Shown: piece by piece, positions 52,270-61,281 of the stretch
How the letters are laid out: the number at the start of each line of letters is the position of its first letter
Position numbering within the stretch: position 1 is the first letter of the stretch
Source: Bradyrhizobium sp. CB1650
Lineage (GTDB): Bacteria; Pseudomonadota; Alphaproteobacteria; Rhizobiales; Xanthobacteraceae
DNA length: 64,000 nucleotides
Reading direction: 5' to 3'
Assembly (NCBI RefSeq): GCF_029761915.1
Contig: NZ_CP121695.1
Span: 5,361,501-5,425,500 of the forward strand
The notes under the pieces: model-generated
Told to the model about the DNA's origin: nothing
Databases searched by the model: none
Seen by the model: the letters and a program-made list of their open reading frames with translations, nothing else
Made by a program: the position numbers and the translations under genes

Positions 52270-52394
52270 ACTATGCCACGGACTTCACGCTGGCAACCTC
52301 TCCTTCCCCGCTTGACAAACAAGCCATTTCGGCCCGGAAGTGATCCCGACCAGTGCGCCGTTCGCGCACGTCCACGAAACGTCGAGACCTCGCC

Positions 52395-53165
52395 ATGGAC
52401 ATGCTCAATCATCACTGCGGCGTGACGCGCGACGGGCGCGGCGTCGTTCATGTCGCGATCTGCAACGCCGGCTCGCTCAACATCCTCGGCTCGCCCGTCA
52501 CCGATGCGGTGCGTGAAGGCCTGGAGCAGCTTGCCGACGATCGCAGCATTCGCGTGGTGGTGCTGCGCGGACAGAGCGAGAAGAGCATGATCGGCGGCGC
52601 CGACATCAAGGAGATGGCGAAGCTCGACCAGAAGTCGGCCGAAGCCTTCATCAGCCGCCTGCGCGATCTTTGCGAGGCAGTGCGCACCTTTCCCGCCCCG
52701 ATGATCGCGCGCATGCCGGGCTGGTGCCTCGGCGGCGGGCTCGAGGTGGCCGCGGCCTGCGATTTCCGGATCGCGGCGCACGATGCGCGTTTCGGCATGC
52801 CGGAGGTCCGCGTCGGGATTCCCTCGGTGATCCATGCCGCGCTGTTGCCGCGCCTGATCGGCTGGGCCCGCGCGCGCTGGCTGGTGATGACGGCAGAAAA
52901 CATCGACGCACCGACGGCGCTGGCCTGGGGACTGGTGGACAAGGTGGCCGCGCCGGGCGAACTCGACGCCGAAGTCGAGCACACCATCAAGAGCCTGCTC
53001 GAATGTGGCCCCGAAGCGCTGCGCTCGCAGAAGGCGCTGCTGCGGCAGTGGGAGGAACTGCCGCTGACGGAGTCGGTGAACCTCAGCGTCAAGGTGTTCG
53101 GCGAGTCGTTCCTGACGGACGAACCGACACGGCTGATGCAGGCGTTCGTGAACAGGAAGCGGTAG
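52395..53165 (+). CDS. Enoyl-CoA hydratase/isomerase family protein
   Basis: 256-residue crotonase-fold enzyme. GQSEKSMIGGADIKEMAKL holds the first oxyanion loop and the substrate-binding region, ARMPGWCLGGGLEVAAACDFRIAA the second oxyanion loop, and FGMPEVRVGIPSVIHAALLPRLIG the catalytic helix. The Glu pair of true crotonase is partly conserved (PEVRVGIPS). The ATG at 52395 gives the standard length; a longer frame starts at 52353. Divergent from the PaaI/TetR genes. Confidence 0.9.
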   Translation: MDMLNHHCGVTRDGRGVVHVAICNAGSLNILGSPVTDAVREGLEQLADDRSIRVVVLRGQSEKSMIGGADIKEMAKLDQKSAEAFISRLRDLCEAVRTFPAPMIARMPGWCLGGGLEVAAACDFRIAAHDARFGMPEVRVGIPSVIHAALLPRLIGWARARWLVMTAENIDAPTALAWGLVDKVAAPGELDAEVEHTIKSLLECGPEALRSQKALLRQWEELPLTESVNLSVKVFGESFLTDEPTRLMQAFVNRKR

Positions 53166-53188
53166 GCTCGTCCCAGAAGACGATGTCA

Positions 53189-53400
53189 TGCCCGGCGACC
53201 CGGCTACGCCAAGGCTTCGCCGGGGCTTCGGTCTAGGGGCGCCGAAGCTTTGGCGTAGGCGGCAGGCGGGGCATCCAGTACGCCGCTGCTCCTCCGTATC
53301 CATGCGCTGCCTCGAATACTGGATCACCCGCCCCAGTGCGCAATTGCGCACAAGGCGGGTGATGACAGGTCTCCATGCGGAGAGGCCTCCAAAACATCGA
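53189..53400. repeat. Composite palindromic repeat region after the hydratase gene
   Basis: The 341 bp gap 53166-53506 holds no gene that I can support. It contains a degraded CATGCCCGGCGACC start, a GCCAAGGCTTCGCCGGGGCTTC hairpin, a CTTTGGCGTAGGC block and a TACTGGATCACCCGCC / GGCGGGTGATGACA pair around CAGTGCGCAATTGCGCAC. These are at least two dispersed palindromes in tandem. Confidence 0.6.
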
Positions 53401-53506
53401 CAAATAAAATCTCATCCGGACCACGACAATTTCTCATGCCGGGCGCGGTTGCATTTTTTGCGCCGCATCATATGATGATCGTAATCTTACCCTCAGGAGC
53501 TCCGTC

Positions 53507-54703
53507 ATGGCCGAAGCCGCCGACCCCGTCGTCATCGTCTCCGCTGCCCGCACTCCGCTCGGTCGCTTCATGGGCGAGCTATCGCCGTTCGCCGCGCACA
53601 AGCTCGGATCGCACGTGATCGGCGCGGCGCTCGAACGCGCCAGGCTGGCGCCGGAGAAGGTCGACGAGGTCTTCATGGGCTGCGTGCTGCCGGCCGGCCA
53701 GGGCCAGGCACCGGCGCGTCAGGCAGCGCGCGCGGCCGGCCTGCCCGACGCCACCGGCGCGACCACCGTCAACAAAGTCTGCGGCTCCGGCATGAAGGCG
53801 ACCATGCTGGCGCACGACATCATCCACGCGGGCTCGGCCGACATCGTCGTCTCCGGCGGCATGGAGAGCATGAGCAATGCGCCCTATCTGCTTGCGAAGG
53901 CGCGCGGCGGCTATCGCGCCGGTCACGACCGCATCATCGATCACATGATGATGGACGGCCTGGAAGACGCCTACGAGACCGGCCGCTCGATGGGCGATTT
54001 CGGCGAGGCGACGGCCGAGGTCTACCAGTTCACCCGCAAGGACCAGGACGCCTATGCGATGGAGACCTTGACCCGCGCACGCAAGGCCGTTGAGGGCGGC
54101 GCGTTCAAGGCCGAGATCGCGCCGATCACGCTGAGCGAAAAGGCAGGGCCTCGCGTCATCGCCAATGACGAGCATCCGCTGAAGGTCGATCCGGCGAAGA
54201 TCCCCGGGCTGAAGCCCGCGTTCCGCGCGAGCGGCACCATCACGCCGGCGGCCTCCTCCGCAAACGCCGACGGCGCCGCCGCGCTCGTGCTGACGAAGCG
54301 GTCGCTCGCCGATCGCAACGGCCTGCCGGCGCTGGCCGAGATCAAGGGTCACGCCACCCACAGCCAGGAGCCGCAATGGTTCACCACTGCGCCGATCCCG
54401 GCGATCCGCAAGCTGCTCGACAAGGTCGGCTGGAGCGTCGACGACGTCGACCTGTTCGAGATCAATGAGGCCTTTGCCGTGGTGGCTATGGCTGCGCAGC
54501 GCGACCTCGGCATTCCCCGCGACAAGCTGAACATCAACGGCGGCGCCTGCGCGCTCGGCCATCCGATCGGCGCCACCGGCGCGCGGCTGATCGTGACGCT
54601 GCTGCATGCGCTGGAGGCTCAGAACCTCAAGCGCGGCGTTGCGGCGCTCTGCATCGGCGGCGGCGAAGCCACCGCGATTGCCGTGGAGCGGCTCGTGCGG
54701 TGA
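53507..54703 (+). CDS. Acetyl-CoA C-acetyltransferase (thiolase)
   Basis: 398-residue biosynthetic-type thiolase. The acyl-accepting Cys lies in TVNKVCGSGMKA (about 84-95), EINEAFAVVAMAA and NGGACALGHPIGATGARL are the second signature, and CIGGGEATAIAVERL holds the C-terminal catalytic Cys. It condenses or cleaves acetoacetyl-CoA and homologues. AGGAG lies just upstream of the ATG. An MFS carrier follows 112 bp downstream, possibly co-transcribed. Confidence 0.94.
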   Translation: MAEAADPVVIVSAARTPLGRFMGELSPFAAHKLGSHVIGAALERARLAPEKVDEVFMGCVLPAGQGQAPARQAARAAGLPDATGATTVNKVCGSGMKATMLAHDIIHAGSADIVVSGGMESMSNAPYLLAKARGGYRAGHDRIIDHMMMDGLEDAYETGRSMGDFGEATAEVYQFTRKDQDAYAMETLTRARKAVEGGAFKAEIAPITLSEKAGPRVIANDEHPLKVDPAKIPGLKPAFRASGTITPAASSANADGAAALVLTKRSLADRNGLPALAEIKGHATHSQEPQWFTTAPIPAIRKLLDKVGWSVDDVDLFEINEAFAVVAMAAQRDLGIPRDKLNINGGACALGHPIGATGARLIVTLLHALEAQNLKRGVAALCIGGGEATAIAVERLVR

Positions 54704-54815
54704 ACCGCGACGTCCGAAAATGAGGGAAGTCTGGCATTTTAGACTTCCGATTCCTATGCCAGAGTGCAGCGATGACGCGGGCATCGTGTCGCTCGCCAAC
54801 CACGATTGAGGGGCA

Positions 54816-56111
54816 ATGATTTCGAACTGGCTCGCGGCAGCACTTTCCCGCCGCAATATCCACTACGGCTGGGTGATGGTCGGCGTGACCTTCCTCGCCG
54901 CGCTGATCAGCGCCGGCACGGTCGGCGCGCCCGGCGTGTTCATCGTGCCGCTGCAGAAGGAATTCGGCTGGAGCACGGCGCAGATCTCGTCCGCGCTCTC
55001 GATCCGTTTCATCCTGTTCGGGCTGATGGCGCCGTTCGCAGCGGCCTTGCTCAACCGCTATGGCCTGCGCAACGTCACGCTGGCCGCCCAGCTCATCGTG
55101 GTCTCGGCGCTGGTGGCTTCACTCGGCATGACCGAGGTCTGGCAGCTCGTAGCCCTGTGGGGCGTCGTCATCGGGATCGGCACCGGCATGACCGCGCTGG
55201 TGCTCGGCGCCACCATCGCCACGCGCTGGTTCGCGGCGCGGCGCGGCCTCGTCGTCGGCATCATGACCGCGAGCGTCGCCACTGGCCAGCTCGTGTTCCT
55301 GCCGCTGCTTGCGAGCCTCACCGACCGTTTCGGCTGGCGCCCTGCGCTGGGCTTCGTCTGCGTCATGCTCGGCGTCTCGGCACTCGCCGTCGCGCTCGCG
55401 ATGCGCGACCGGCCGAGCGATCTCGGCCTGCGCCCGTTCGGCGACGAGGGCACCGAGCCCCTGCCCGCACCGCCCGTCAGCCATGGCTCGATCACAGGCG
55501 TTGCGCTCGGCACGCTGCGCGACGCCTCGAAGTCGAGCGCGTTCTGGATCCTATTTGCGACCTTCTTCGTCTGCGGCGCCTCGACCAACGGCCTCGTGCA
55601 GGTGCACCTGATTCCGATGTGCCTCGACTTCGGCATCCCGCAGGTGCAGGCGGCGAGCCTGCTCGCGGCGATGGGCATCTTCGACTTCTTCGGCACTATC
55701 TTCTCGGGCTGGCTGTCGGACCGCTACGACAATCGCTGGCTGCTGTTCTGGTACTACGGGCTGCGCGGGCTCTCGCTGATCTTCCTGCCGTTCAGCGACT
55801 TCTCGTTCTACGGCCTGTCGCTGTTTGCGATGTTCTACGGGCTCGACTGGATCGCCACCGTGCCGCCCACGGTTCGGCTCACCGCGCAAAAATTCGGCCC
55901 CGAGCGCGCCAACCTGGTGTTCGGCTGGATCTTTGCCGGCCACCAGCTCGGCGCCGGCACCGCCGCGTTCGGAGCCGGCCTGTCGCGGACGCTGCTGGCG
56001 AGCTACCTGCCCGCCTTCTTCGTCGCCGGCGCGCTCTGCGTGTTTGCATCGCTGATCGTGCTGGCACTCTCGCGCCAGCCGAAGCCGCAGCCGCAAGCAG
56101 CTATGGCCTGA
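54816..56111 (+). CDS. MFS transporter (MCT/OFA-like)
   Basis: 431-residue inner-membrane carrier with twelve predicted helices. It begins ISNWLAAALSRRNIHYGWVM and has VGAPGVFIVPLQKEFGWSTA (helix-1 loop of the monocarboxylate/oxalate-formate group) and GWLSDRYDNRWLL in the central loop. The long cytoplasmic loop is at about 195-230. A monocarboxylate or other organic anion is the likely cargo, fitting the thiolase upstream, but this is inference. Confidence 0.88.
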   Translation: MISNWLAAALSRRNIHYGWVMVGVTFLAALISAGTVGAPGVFIVPLQKEFGWSTAQISSALSIRFILFGLMAPFAAALLNRYGLRNVTLAAQLIVVSALVASLGMTEVWQLVALWGVVIGIGTGMTALVLGATIATRWFAARRGLVVGIMTASVATGQLVFLPLLASLTDRFGWRPALGFVCVMLGVSALAVALAMRDRPSDLGLRPFGDEGTEPLPAPPVSHGSITGVALGTLRDASKSSAFWILFATFFVCGASTNGLVQVHLIPMCLDFGIPQVQAASLLAAMGIFDFFGTIFSGWLSDRYDNRWLLFWYYGLRGLSLIFLPFSDFSFYGLSLFAMFYGLDWIATVPPTVRLTAQKFGPERANLVFGWIFAGHQLGAGTAAFGAGLSRTLLASYLPAFFVAGALCVFASLIVLALSRQPKPQPQAAMA

Positions 56112-56143
56112 CGAGCACTCGTACTAGGTCGGCGCGCGCCGGC

Positions 56144-57547
56144 CTAATACCTGATCGTGGTGGTCACGCCGAAGACCGCCGCGTCTCCGATCCGCGAGGT
56201 CCCGGTCGGATCGTTCGGATTCGGGATACCGCCGGAGGGCCGGAACACGTACTGAAAATAAGGCGCGATCAGCCAGCCCGGCTTGATGTGCGCCTCGTAA
56301 ATCATCTCGATCAGGGTCTCGTTGCTTCGCACCGGACTCTGGACGCCGGTGTAGGCCTGGGTGTCGAGATCGAGGTTGCGGGCGGTGTTCGAGATCCGCA
56401 TGTAGGCCATCGCGACGCCGAAGCGATCGAGCGGGCGGCCGGGCGTGAAGCCGACGAAGCCGACACCGCCATCCAGATAGAGGTCGATAAGGTTGCGGTC
56501 CGGCGGGCTGTAGGCGATGCGGCCGAACGCAGTGACGCCCGGCAGCGAGGCCGACGTGCTGTTCTCTGTGACGGTCGGCGGGCGGTAGAGCACTTGCTCC
56601 ACGACCGCGTAAATTCCGTAATTACCGCGAAGCTTCGCCGGAATGCCGGTGCCCGCGGGATCAGCGATCGACAAGCCTTCCGCCGTGAAACGCTGGCTGT
56701 CGAAGTTGCCGTAGTGCTTCCAGGCGCCGGGTGTGAAGTTACCGGCAAGCGGACGGCCGCCGACATCGATGTCATAGTCGAAGTGAATTTGCCCGATGAT
56801 CCAAGGCGGGTCATTGACGCGAAACGCCAGGCCATGATGGTCGCGCATCTGCGGATCGCCCTCTCCCGGCCCTGCCGGGTCGCCGTTGAAGACCGCGCCA
56901 AACGCGGTGATCTTGTCCGACAGCGCGGCCTTGATGCGAATTCCAGGCACCGCGATCGGCGGTGCCGGGCCGCCGGCCGGAAGATTGGAGGCCTTGATGG
57001 CGGGCCAGCCGAACGTGCCATTGATGAAGAGGTCGTCGGTCTCGCTGTCGAAGAACTCGACATCCGCCGCCTGCTGGCCGGCCCTGATATTCAGGCCTCC
57101 GTTGAAAAAGCTCTGCTCGAAATAGGCATTGTAGAGCCGCTGGTCGGGCAGCGCCTCGATCTCGCTGATGGTGGCGAGGTTGTAGACGTAGTTCCGCGAC
57201 AGCCCGCGCCCGTAGATCTCGAACGCGTTGGCGTAGAAGCGGCCGCCGGTCCAGCCGACGAGCTTATCGAGATCGGCATCGACCGAGATATCGAGGCGCC
57301 CGAAATGGATCGCCCCACGCGCCACGCCTCCCGACACGTTGCCGATATTGTCGGCGATGTAGGTCGCGCCGAAATTCAGGCCCTTGTTGGCGAGGCCATC
57401 ATGCCACTCGTTGAACCACTTTGGGAACAGCCACTCGGCCGCGCTCTCGTCCTTAGCGCCGGCGCGCGCACTCGTGCTTGCCATCGTGCACGCTGCTGCA
57501 ATTGCGACCATGCTTCGCCGTCGAAATGTCCGGGCAGTCCCGCTCAC
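56144..57547 (-). CDS. OprB-family carbohydrate porin
   Basis: 467-residue outer-membrane beta barrel. A signal peptide with a basic start (SGTARTFRRR), a hydrophobic MVAIAAACTMAST core and an ARAGA cleavage site precedes the mature LFPKWFNEWHDGLANKG. Many alternating aromatic strands follow, ending GVTTTIRY with a C-terminal Tyr, as usual for porins. GTG 57547 is the chosen start, because a start at 57613 overlaps the next gene and lacks a good signal. No sugar-uptake operon is adjacent. Confidence 0.88.
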   Translation of the reverse strand: MSGTARTFRRRSMVAIAAACTMASTSARAGAKDESAAEWLFPKWFNEWHDGLANKGLNFGATYIADNIGNVSGGVARGAIHFGRLDISVDADLDKLVGWTGGRFYANAFEIYGRGLSRNYVYNLATISEIEALPDQRLYNAYFEQSFFNGGLNIRAGQQAADVEFFDSETDDLFINGTFGWPAIKASNLPAGGPAPPIAVPGIRIKAALSDKITAFGAVFNGDPAGPGEGDPQMRDHHGLAFRVNDPPWIIGQIHFDYDIDVGGRPLAGNFTPGAWKHYGNFDSQRFTAEGLSIADPAGTGIPAKLRGNYGIYAVVEQVLYRPPTVTENSTSASLPGVTAFGRIAYSPPDRNLIDLYLDGGVGFVGFTPGRPLDRFGVAMAYMRISNTARNLDLDTQAYTGVQSPVRSNETLIEMIYEAHIKPGWLIAPYFQYVFRPSGGIPNPNDPTGTSRIGDAAVFGVTTTIRY

Positions 57548-57569
57548 GGCTGATACCGGCTGGCGTGCG

Positions 57570-58586
57570 CTATTTGAAGATGCCCGTGCGCCGCATGAAC
57601 AGATAGGCCGCACCGACCGAGCTCGCCATCAAGGCGGCCGCCCAGAGAAATCCGGTCTCGACATCGGTGAGCGGCAGGCCCTTGGTGTTCATGCCGAAGA
57701 TGCCGGTGACCAACGTCGGCGGCAGCAGCAGGGTCGTCACGATCGACAGCGTGTGGAGGTGGCGATTGCTTTCCTCCTCGTTCTTGAAACGTAGCTCCTC
57801 CTCGAGCAGGCGGCTCCGTTCCCGCAGCTCGACGATGTCGTGATCGAGGCCATCCAGCCGCTGCGCGAGCTTGCCGGCCTGAATCCGCAAGCCCGGCGTC
57901 AAATGATCGGTGTTCTTCAGGTCGAGGCGATGAAACAGCACGCGCAACCCCGTCAACTGGCGGTGCAGCCTGACACAGGTCCGGCGCAGCCGACCGAGAT
58001 TGCGGCGCATCTCCGGCTTGGCGTCATCGGCGAGGATCCGCTCCTCGATACCGTCGATCTCCTGCCCGAGCTTGTCGGCCATGCGGTCCAGCGTGTCGGC
58101 GACCTCGTCGACGATCTTCTCCAGCAGGTGGGCGACGTTCTCGACGCGATAGCCGCCTTCGAGCACCCGGCGCGTTGCATCGGCCGAGCACAGCGCCTGG
58201 TGGCGGCCACTGATCAGGAGGCGCTCGGTCATGGCGAAGCGCAGGAACGCGGTTTCCTCCGTCGCAGCTTCGATGTCGCGCACGAGATCGGAGAACACGC
58301 CGTAGACGCAGTGGTCGATGACGTGAAGCTGCTGGAACGTGTCGTTGGACATGAGCAGCTCGCGCGCGAGCGGCGGCAGACTTGAGTCCGCAATCCACGG
58401 CCGCACGCGCGCATCAGTGAGGTTGAAGTGCAGCCAGAGCCTGCCGTCATGGCTGAACTCGATCGGCTGATCGATCGGCAAGGCCTCGGCGCTGCCATCG
58501 CTGTGCAGGCGGAACGCCCACACCAGGCCGGGAATGGCGGGTTCGGCATTCGATATCGCGCTGACAAGCTTTGCCGGCTCAGCCAT
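57570..58586 (-). CDS. CorA-family (ZntB-like) divalent metal transporter
   Basis: 338-residue membrane transporter. The N-terminal cytoplasmic funnel (about 1-265) includes a long helix ELRERSRLLEEELRFKNEEE. Two transmembrane helices at the C-terminus carry the selectivity motif GIFGMNTKGLP between them, followed by ETGFLWAAALMASSVGAAYLF. ZntB-type members move Zn2+ or other metals. ATG 58586 is chosen (conserved AEPAKLVSAI); a longer frame starts at 58664. It is downstream of the acetoacetate decarboxylase gene on the same strand. Confidence 0.9.
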   Translation of the reverse strand: MAEPAKLVSAISNAEPAIPGLVWAFRLHSDGSAEALPIDQPIEFSHDGRLWLHFNLTDARVRPWIADSSLPPLARELLMSNDTFQQLHVIDHCVYGVFSDLVRDIEAATEETAFLRFAMTERLLISGRHQALCSADATRRVLEGGYRVENVAHLLEKIVDEVADTLDRMADKLGQEIDGIEERILADDAKPEMRRNLGRLRRTCVRLHRQLTGLRVLFHRLDLKNTDHLTPGLRIQAGKLAQRLDGLDHDIVELRERSRLLEEELRFKNEEESNRHLHTLSIVTTLLLPPTLVTGIFGMNTKGLPLTDVETGFLWAAALMASSVGAAYLFMRRTGIFK

Positions 58587-58701
58587 GGCCAACCCCACCA
58601 TCAACAAATACCCCCGGTCCGGAAGATGGCTGACGGCATCTTCCGGATCCACACGGGCACTCAATTACGCCATTGTTACAGTTTGATGATGGCGGGCCGC
58701 C

Positions 58702-59484
58702 CTACTCCGCGGCCAGCCCCGTCGCAGCCGCCGCCTCGGATTCCTTGATGTAGTCGTGCACGACGCGGCCGAACGGCAGCGTCAGGTCGGCGATGTAATG
58801 ATGCGCGCCGACGACGCGGCGAACCGGGAAATCCGCAACCGGCGCATTGACATGCGGCACCAGATGCAGGCGGCCGGGGCCCATCCACGAGCCCTTCGGC
58901 ACGATGTCGGTGAGGTTGATCGCGACGAGCTGGCAGACCTCGAGACGACCGTCGACGCCGGGGATCATCTTCAGATTGATCTGCGTCTTCGAGAGCGTCG
59001 CACGCGTGAGATCGCCGTTGCCGGCCATGCTCTCGTGCTTGTAACCCATCGTGCCCATGGCGACGAGCTGGCCGGCATATTCCAGCGTGCCCGTCAGCGT
59101 ATCCTTGACGATCTCGAGCTTGGGATGGGCGTACTTCTTTGGAAAGCCCCAGATCTCGCGGCCGGCGGCGATCGGCGGATCGTCGTCCAGATACATCTGC
59201 GAGACGAAGTTGACCTCCTCGCCGTTGAGGCGCGCGGGGATCACGAGGCCAGACTCGGTGTAGCTGCCGAAGCCGGAAGAATCCGGCATCCTGATCCATT
59301 CATAGTGCACCATCGGCTGGTCGACCGGCTCCAGCGGCTCAGGCAGGCCGGCGCGGATCAGCTCCGGATCGGTCTCGTAGGTGATGACGAGGAATTCGCG
59401 GTTGATGAAGCGATAGGGACCGGCCGGATAGCTCGGTCCGGCGGCCGGCATGGACGGAAGTCTCAGAACGTCTTCCCTGCGCAT
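58702..59484 (-). CDS. adc: Acetoacetate decarboxylase
   Basis: 260-residue enzyme that decarboxylates acetoacetate to acetone through a Schiff-base lysine. YRFINREFLVITYETDPELI is the family start, and REIWGFPKKYAHPKLEIVKD (about 100-120) contains the conserved Lys pair near the active site. ATG 59484 has CAGGAG upstream. It is divergent from the patatin gene; together with the thiolase at 53507 this makes an acetoacetate/polyhydroxybutyrate theme. Confidence 0.9.
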   Translation of the reverse strand: MRREDVLRLPSMPAAGPSYPAGPYRFINREFLVITYETDPELIRAGLPEPLEPVDQPMVHYEWIRMPDSSGFGSYTESGLVIPARLNGEEVNFVSQMYLDDDPPIAAGREIWGFPKKYAHPKLEIVKDTLTGTLEYAGQLVAMGTMGYKHESMAGNGDLTRATLSKTQINLKMIPGVDGRLEVCQLVAINLTDIVPKGSWMGPGRLHLVPHVNAPVADFPVRRVVGAHHYIADLTLPFGRVVHDYIKESEAAAATGLAAE

Positions 59485-59705
59485 CGCTGGTCTCCTGTGG
59501 GGTGCTGGTGTGATGCCCGCCCGGCAGCTACACGCTCGCTGCAAACTGCTAGCGATCGTCATTGACTGCGATGTGATGGATTTCCGTCAGGCGCGTGACC
59601 GCTGTCATGCCTGATGCGACCGGCCTGCATGCCCGGGATGCGTCCGCGCCGCAATTGTCATCACGCCGTCACCGCCGGGCGCAATCGTTTCGGCTTGTTA
59701 TTGAA

Positions 59706-59771
59706 GCATGACCTTGTCGGAAAACCGCTACGCACTTTGCGCTAGCGCGGCACTCCGGATCCGGATCATGC
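59706..59771. repeat. GCATGACCTTGTCGGAAAACC...GGATCATGC dispersed repeat
   Basis: Bounded by GCATGACC and GGATCATGC, with the body GTCGGAAAACCGCTACGC and GCTAGCGCGGCACTCCGG. This wording is a frequent repeat in Bradyrhizobium. It sits in the 306 bp gap 59485-59790 between the divergent adc and patatin genes, which otherwise holds only their control sequences. Confidence 0.7.
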
Positions 59772-59790
59772 TTGCCAGGAGGCATCGGCC

Positions 59791-60966
59791 ATGGACGCCC
59801 GGACGTCGCAACCGACCCATCAGACACATCAGCCGTCGACACGGGGCTGGCGGCCCGAGCGCTGCGACCGCGTCGCGCTGGTGCTGCAAGGTGGCGGCGC
59901 GCTCGGCGCCTACCAGGCCGGCGTCTACCAGGCGCTGCACGAGGCCGGTATCGAGCCCGACTGGGTCTGCGGTGTCTCGATCGGCGCGATCAACTCCGCC
60001 ATTATCGCCGGCAACCGTCCGGAAAAGCGCCTCGATGCGCTCCGCATCTTCTGGGAGCGCATCACCAACCGCAAGATCTGGCACTACACGCCCGATGGCG
60101 ACGTCTTCCGCCAGTGGCGCAACCTCTACAGCGCCTGGATGACGTCCGCGATGGGCCAGCCGGGCTTCTTCAGCCCGCATCAGGTCAATCCCTGGTTCAG
60201 TCCGGTCGGCGCCCGAACCGCGACGAGCTATTACGACACAAAGCCCTTGCGCGACAGCCTGCGCGAGCTCGTCGACTTCGACCTCATCAACGAGAAGAAG
60301 GTCCGCTTCGCGGTCGGCGCGGTCAACGTGCTCTCCGGCAACTTCATCTATTTCGACAACGCCCATGACGAGATCGAGCCGGAGCACATCATGGCGTCCG
60401 GCGCGCTGCCGCCGGCGCTACCGATGGTGCGGATCGGCACCGACCACTTCTGGGACGGCGGCATCGTCTCCAACACACCGCTACAGCACCTGCTCGACCA
60501 GGAGGATGCGCTCAACTCGCTGGTGTTCCAGGTCGACCTGTTCAGCGCGCGTGGCGTGCTGCCGCGCTCGATCCAGGACGTGATGGCCCGGCACAAGGAC
60601 ATCATGTACTCCTCGCGCACGCGCCACAACACCGACGTCTACCGCCGGACCCACAACCTCAAGGTCCTGCTCTACAAGGCGCTATCGAAGATTCCGGACG
60701 AGCAATTGTCCGAGGACGATCGCAAGCTCAAGACGAGCCTGCGCAACATGCCGGAGATCGCGATCCTGCACCTGATCTACCAGCAGAAGGCCTATGAGGG
60801 CGACGCCAAGGACCACGAATTCTCGGGCACCTCGATGCGCGAGCACTGGACCAGCGGTTACGAGGACACCAAGCGCACCCTCAAGCGGCGCGACTGGATC
60901 AAGATGCCCGAGGAAGGCATGGGCCTCGTCGTGCACGACGTGCACCGGGAGACGGAGAGCACGTAG
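59791..60966 (+). CDS. Patatin-like phospholipase family protein (DUF3734 type)
   Basis: 391-residue lipid acyl hydrolase. The oxyanion turn GGGALGAYQAGVYQAL is at 34-49, the nucleophile Ser63 in GVSIGAINSA (GxSxG), and the catalytic Asp in FWDGGIVSNTPL (about 227). The C-terminal ~100 residues match the DUF3734 extension. It may act on membrane lipids or on polyhydroxybutyrate, fitting the divergent adc gene. AGGAGG lies eight bases upstream of the ATG. Confidence 0.92.
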   Translation: MDARTSQPTHQTHQPSTRGWRPERCDRVALVLQGGGALGAYQAGVYQALHEAGIEPDWVCGVSIGAINSAIIAGNRPEKRLDALRIFWERITNRKIWHYTPDGDVFRQWRNLYSAWMTSAMGQPGFFSPHQVNPWFSPVGARTATSYYDTKPLRDSLRELVDFDLINEKKVRFAVGAVNVLSGNFIYFDNAHDEIEPEHIMASGALPPALPMVRIGTDHFWDGGIVSNTPLQHLLDQEDALNSLVFQVDLFSARGVLPRSIQDVMARHKDIMYSSRTRHNTDVYRRTHNLKVLLYKALSKIPDEQLSEDDRKLKTSLRNMPEIAILHLIYQQKAYEGDAKDHEFSGTSMREHWTSGYEDTKRTLKRRDWIKMPEEGMGLVVHDVHRETEST

Positions 60967-60978
60967 GCCTGCTCCACA

Positions 60979-61006
60979 TCATGGCCGGGCTTGTCCCGGG
61001 CATGAC
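60979..61006. repeat. ATCATGGCCGGGCTTGTCCCGGGCATGAC palindrome
   Basis: Single compact hairpin with the GGCCGGGCTTG / CCCGGGCATGAC arms found in the elements at 25633 and 33688, but without the middle part. It is 12 bp after the patatin stop and could terminate it. Confidence 0.65.
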
Positions 61007-61044
61007 GACGGAGTGCGGGCGAGCGCTACCCGTGAGCCGCCGCC

Positions 61045-61160
61045 AACAAAAAATCTCGAAAACAACCCCATGCAAAGTAGCCGGCGGCCAGCGGCAGATG
61101 CCCCGCGCACCGCAAAACCATTTGACTCGTCGGGCAAAACACCGGCATCACACTATCATG
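61045..61160 (+). repeat. Dispersed repeat, shorter copy C
   Basis: Matches 1-202 and 3330-3531 from TCTCGAAAACAACCCCATGC through TCGGGCAAAACACCGGCATC; then similarity stops. It lacks the right-hand segment that encodes protein tails in copies A and B. It lies in the 315 bp gap 60967-61281, which otherwise shows no gene. Confidence 0.8.
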
Positions 61161-61281
61161 GGGCAGTCCGCAAGACACCGATGCCTCGCGAGCGTTCTGA
61201 AGGCGTTCACAAAGCTCAGCAGTTGTTCCGATTCGAATGCAGTGACGGCGAGCGCATTAACGCTGCCATCCTTCGCGTGGT

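Noticed and set aside
53189..53400. Possible small gene in the gap before the thiolase
   Set aside because: The open frames are made of inverted-repeat sequence read through and have no ribosome site.
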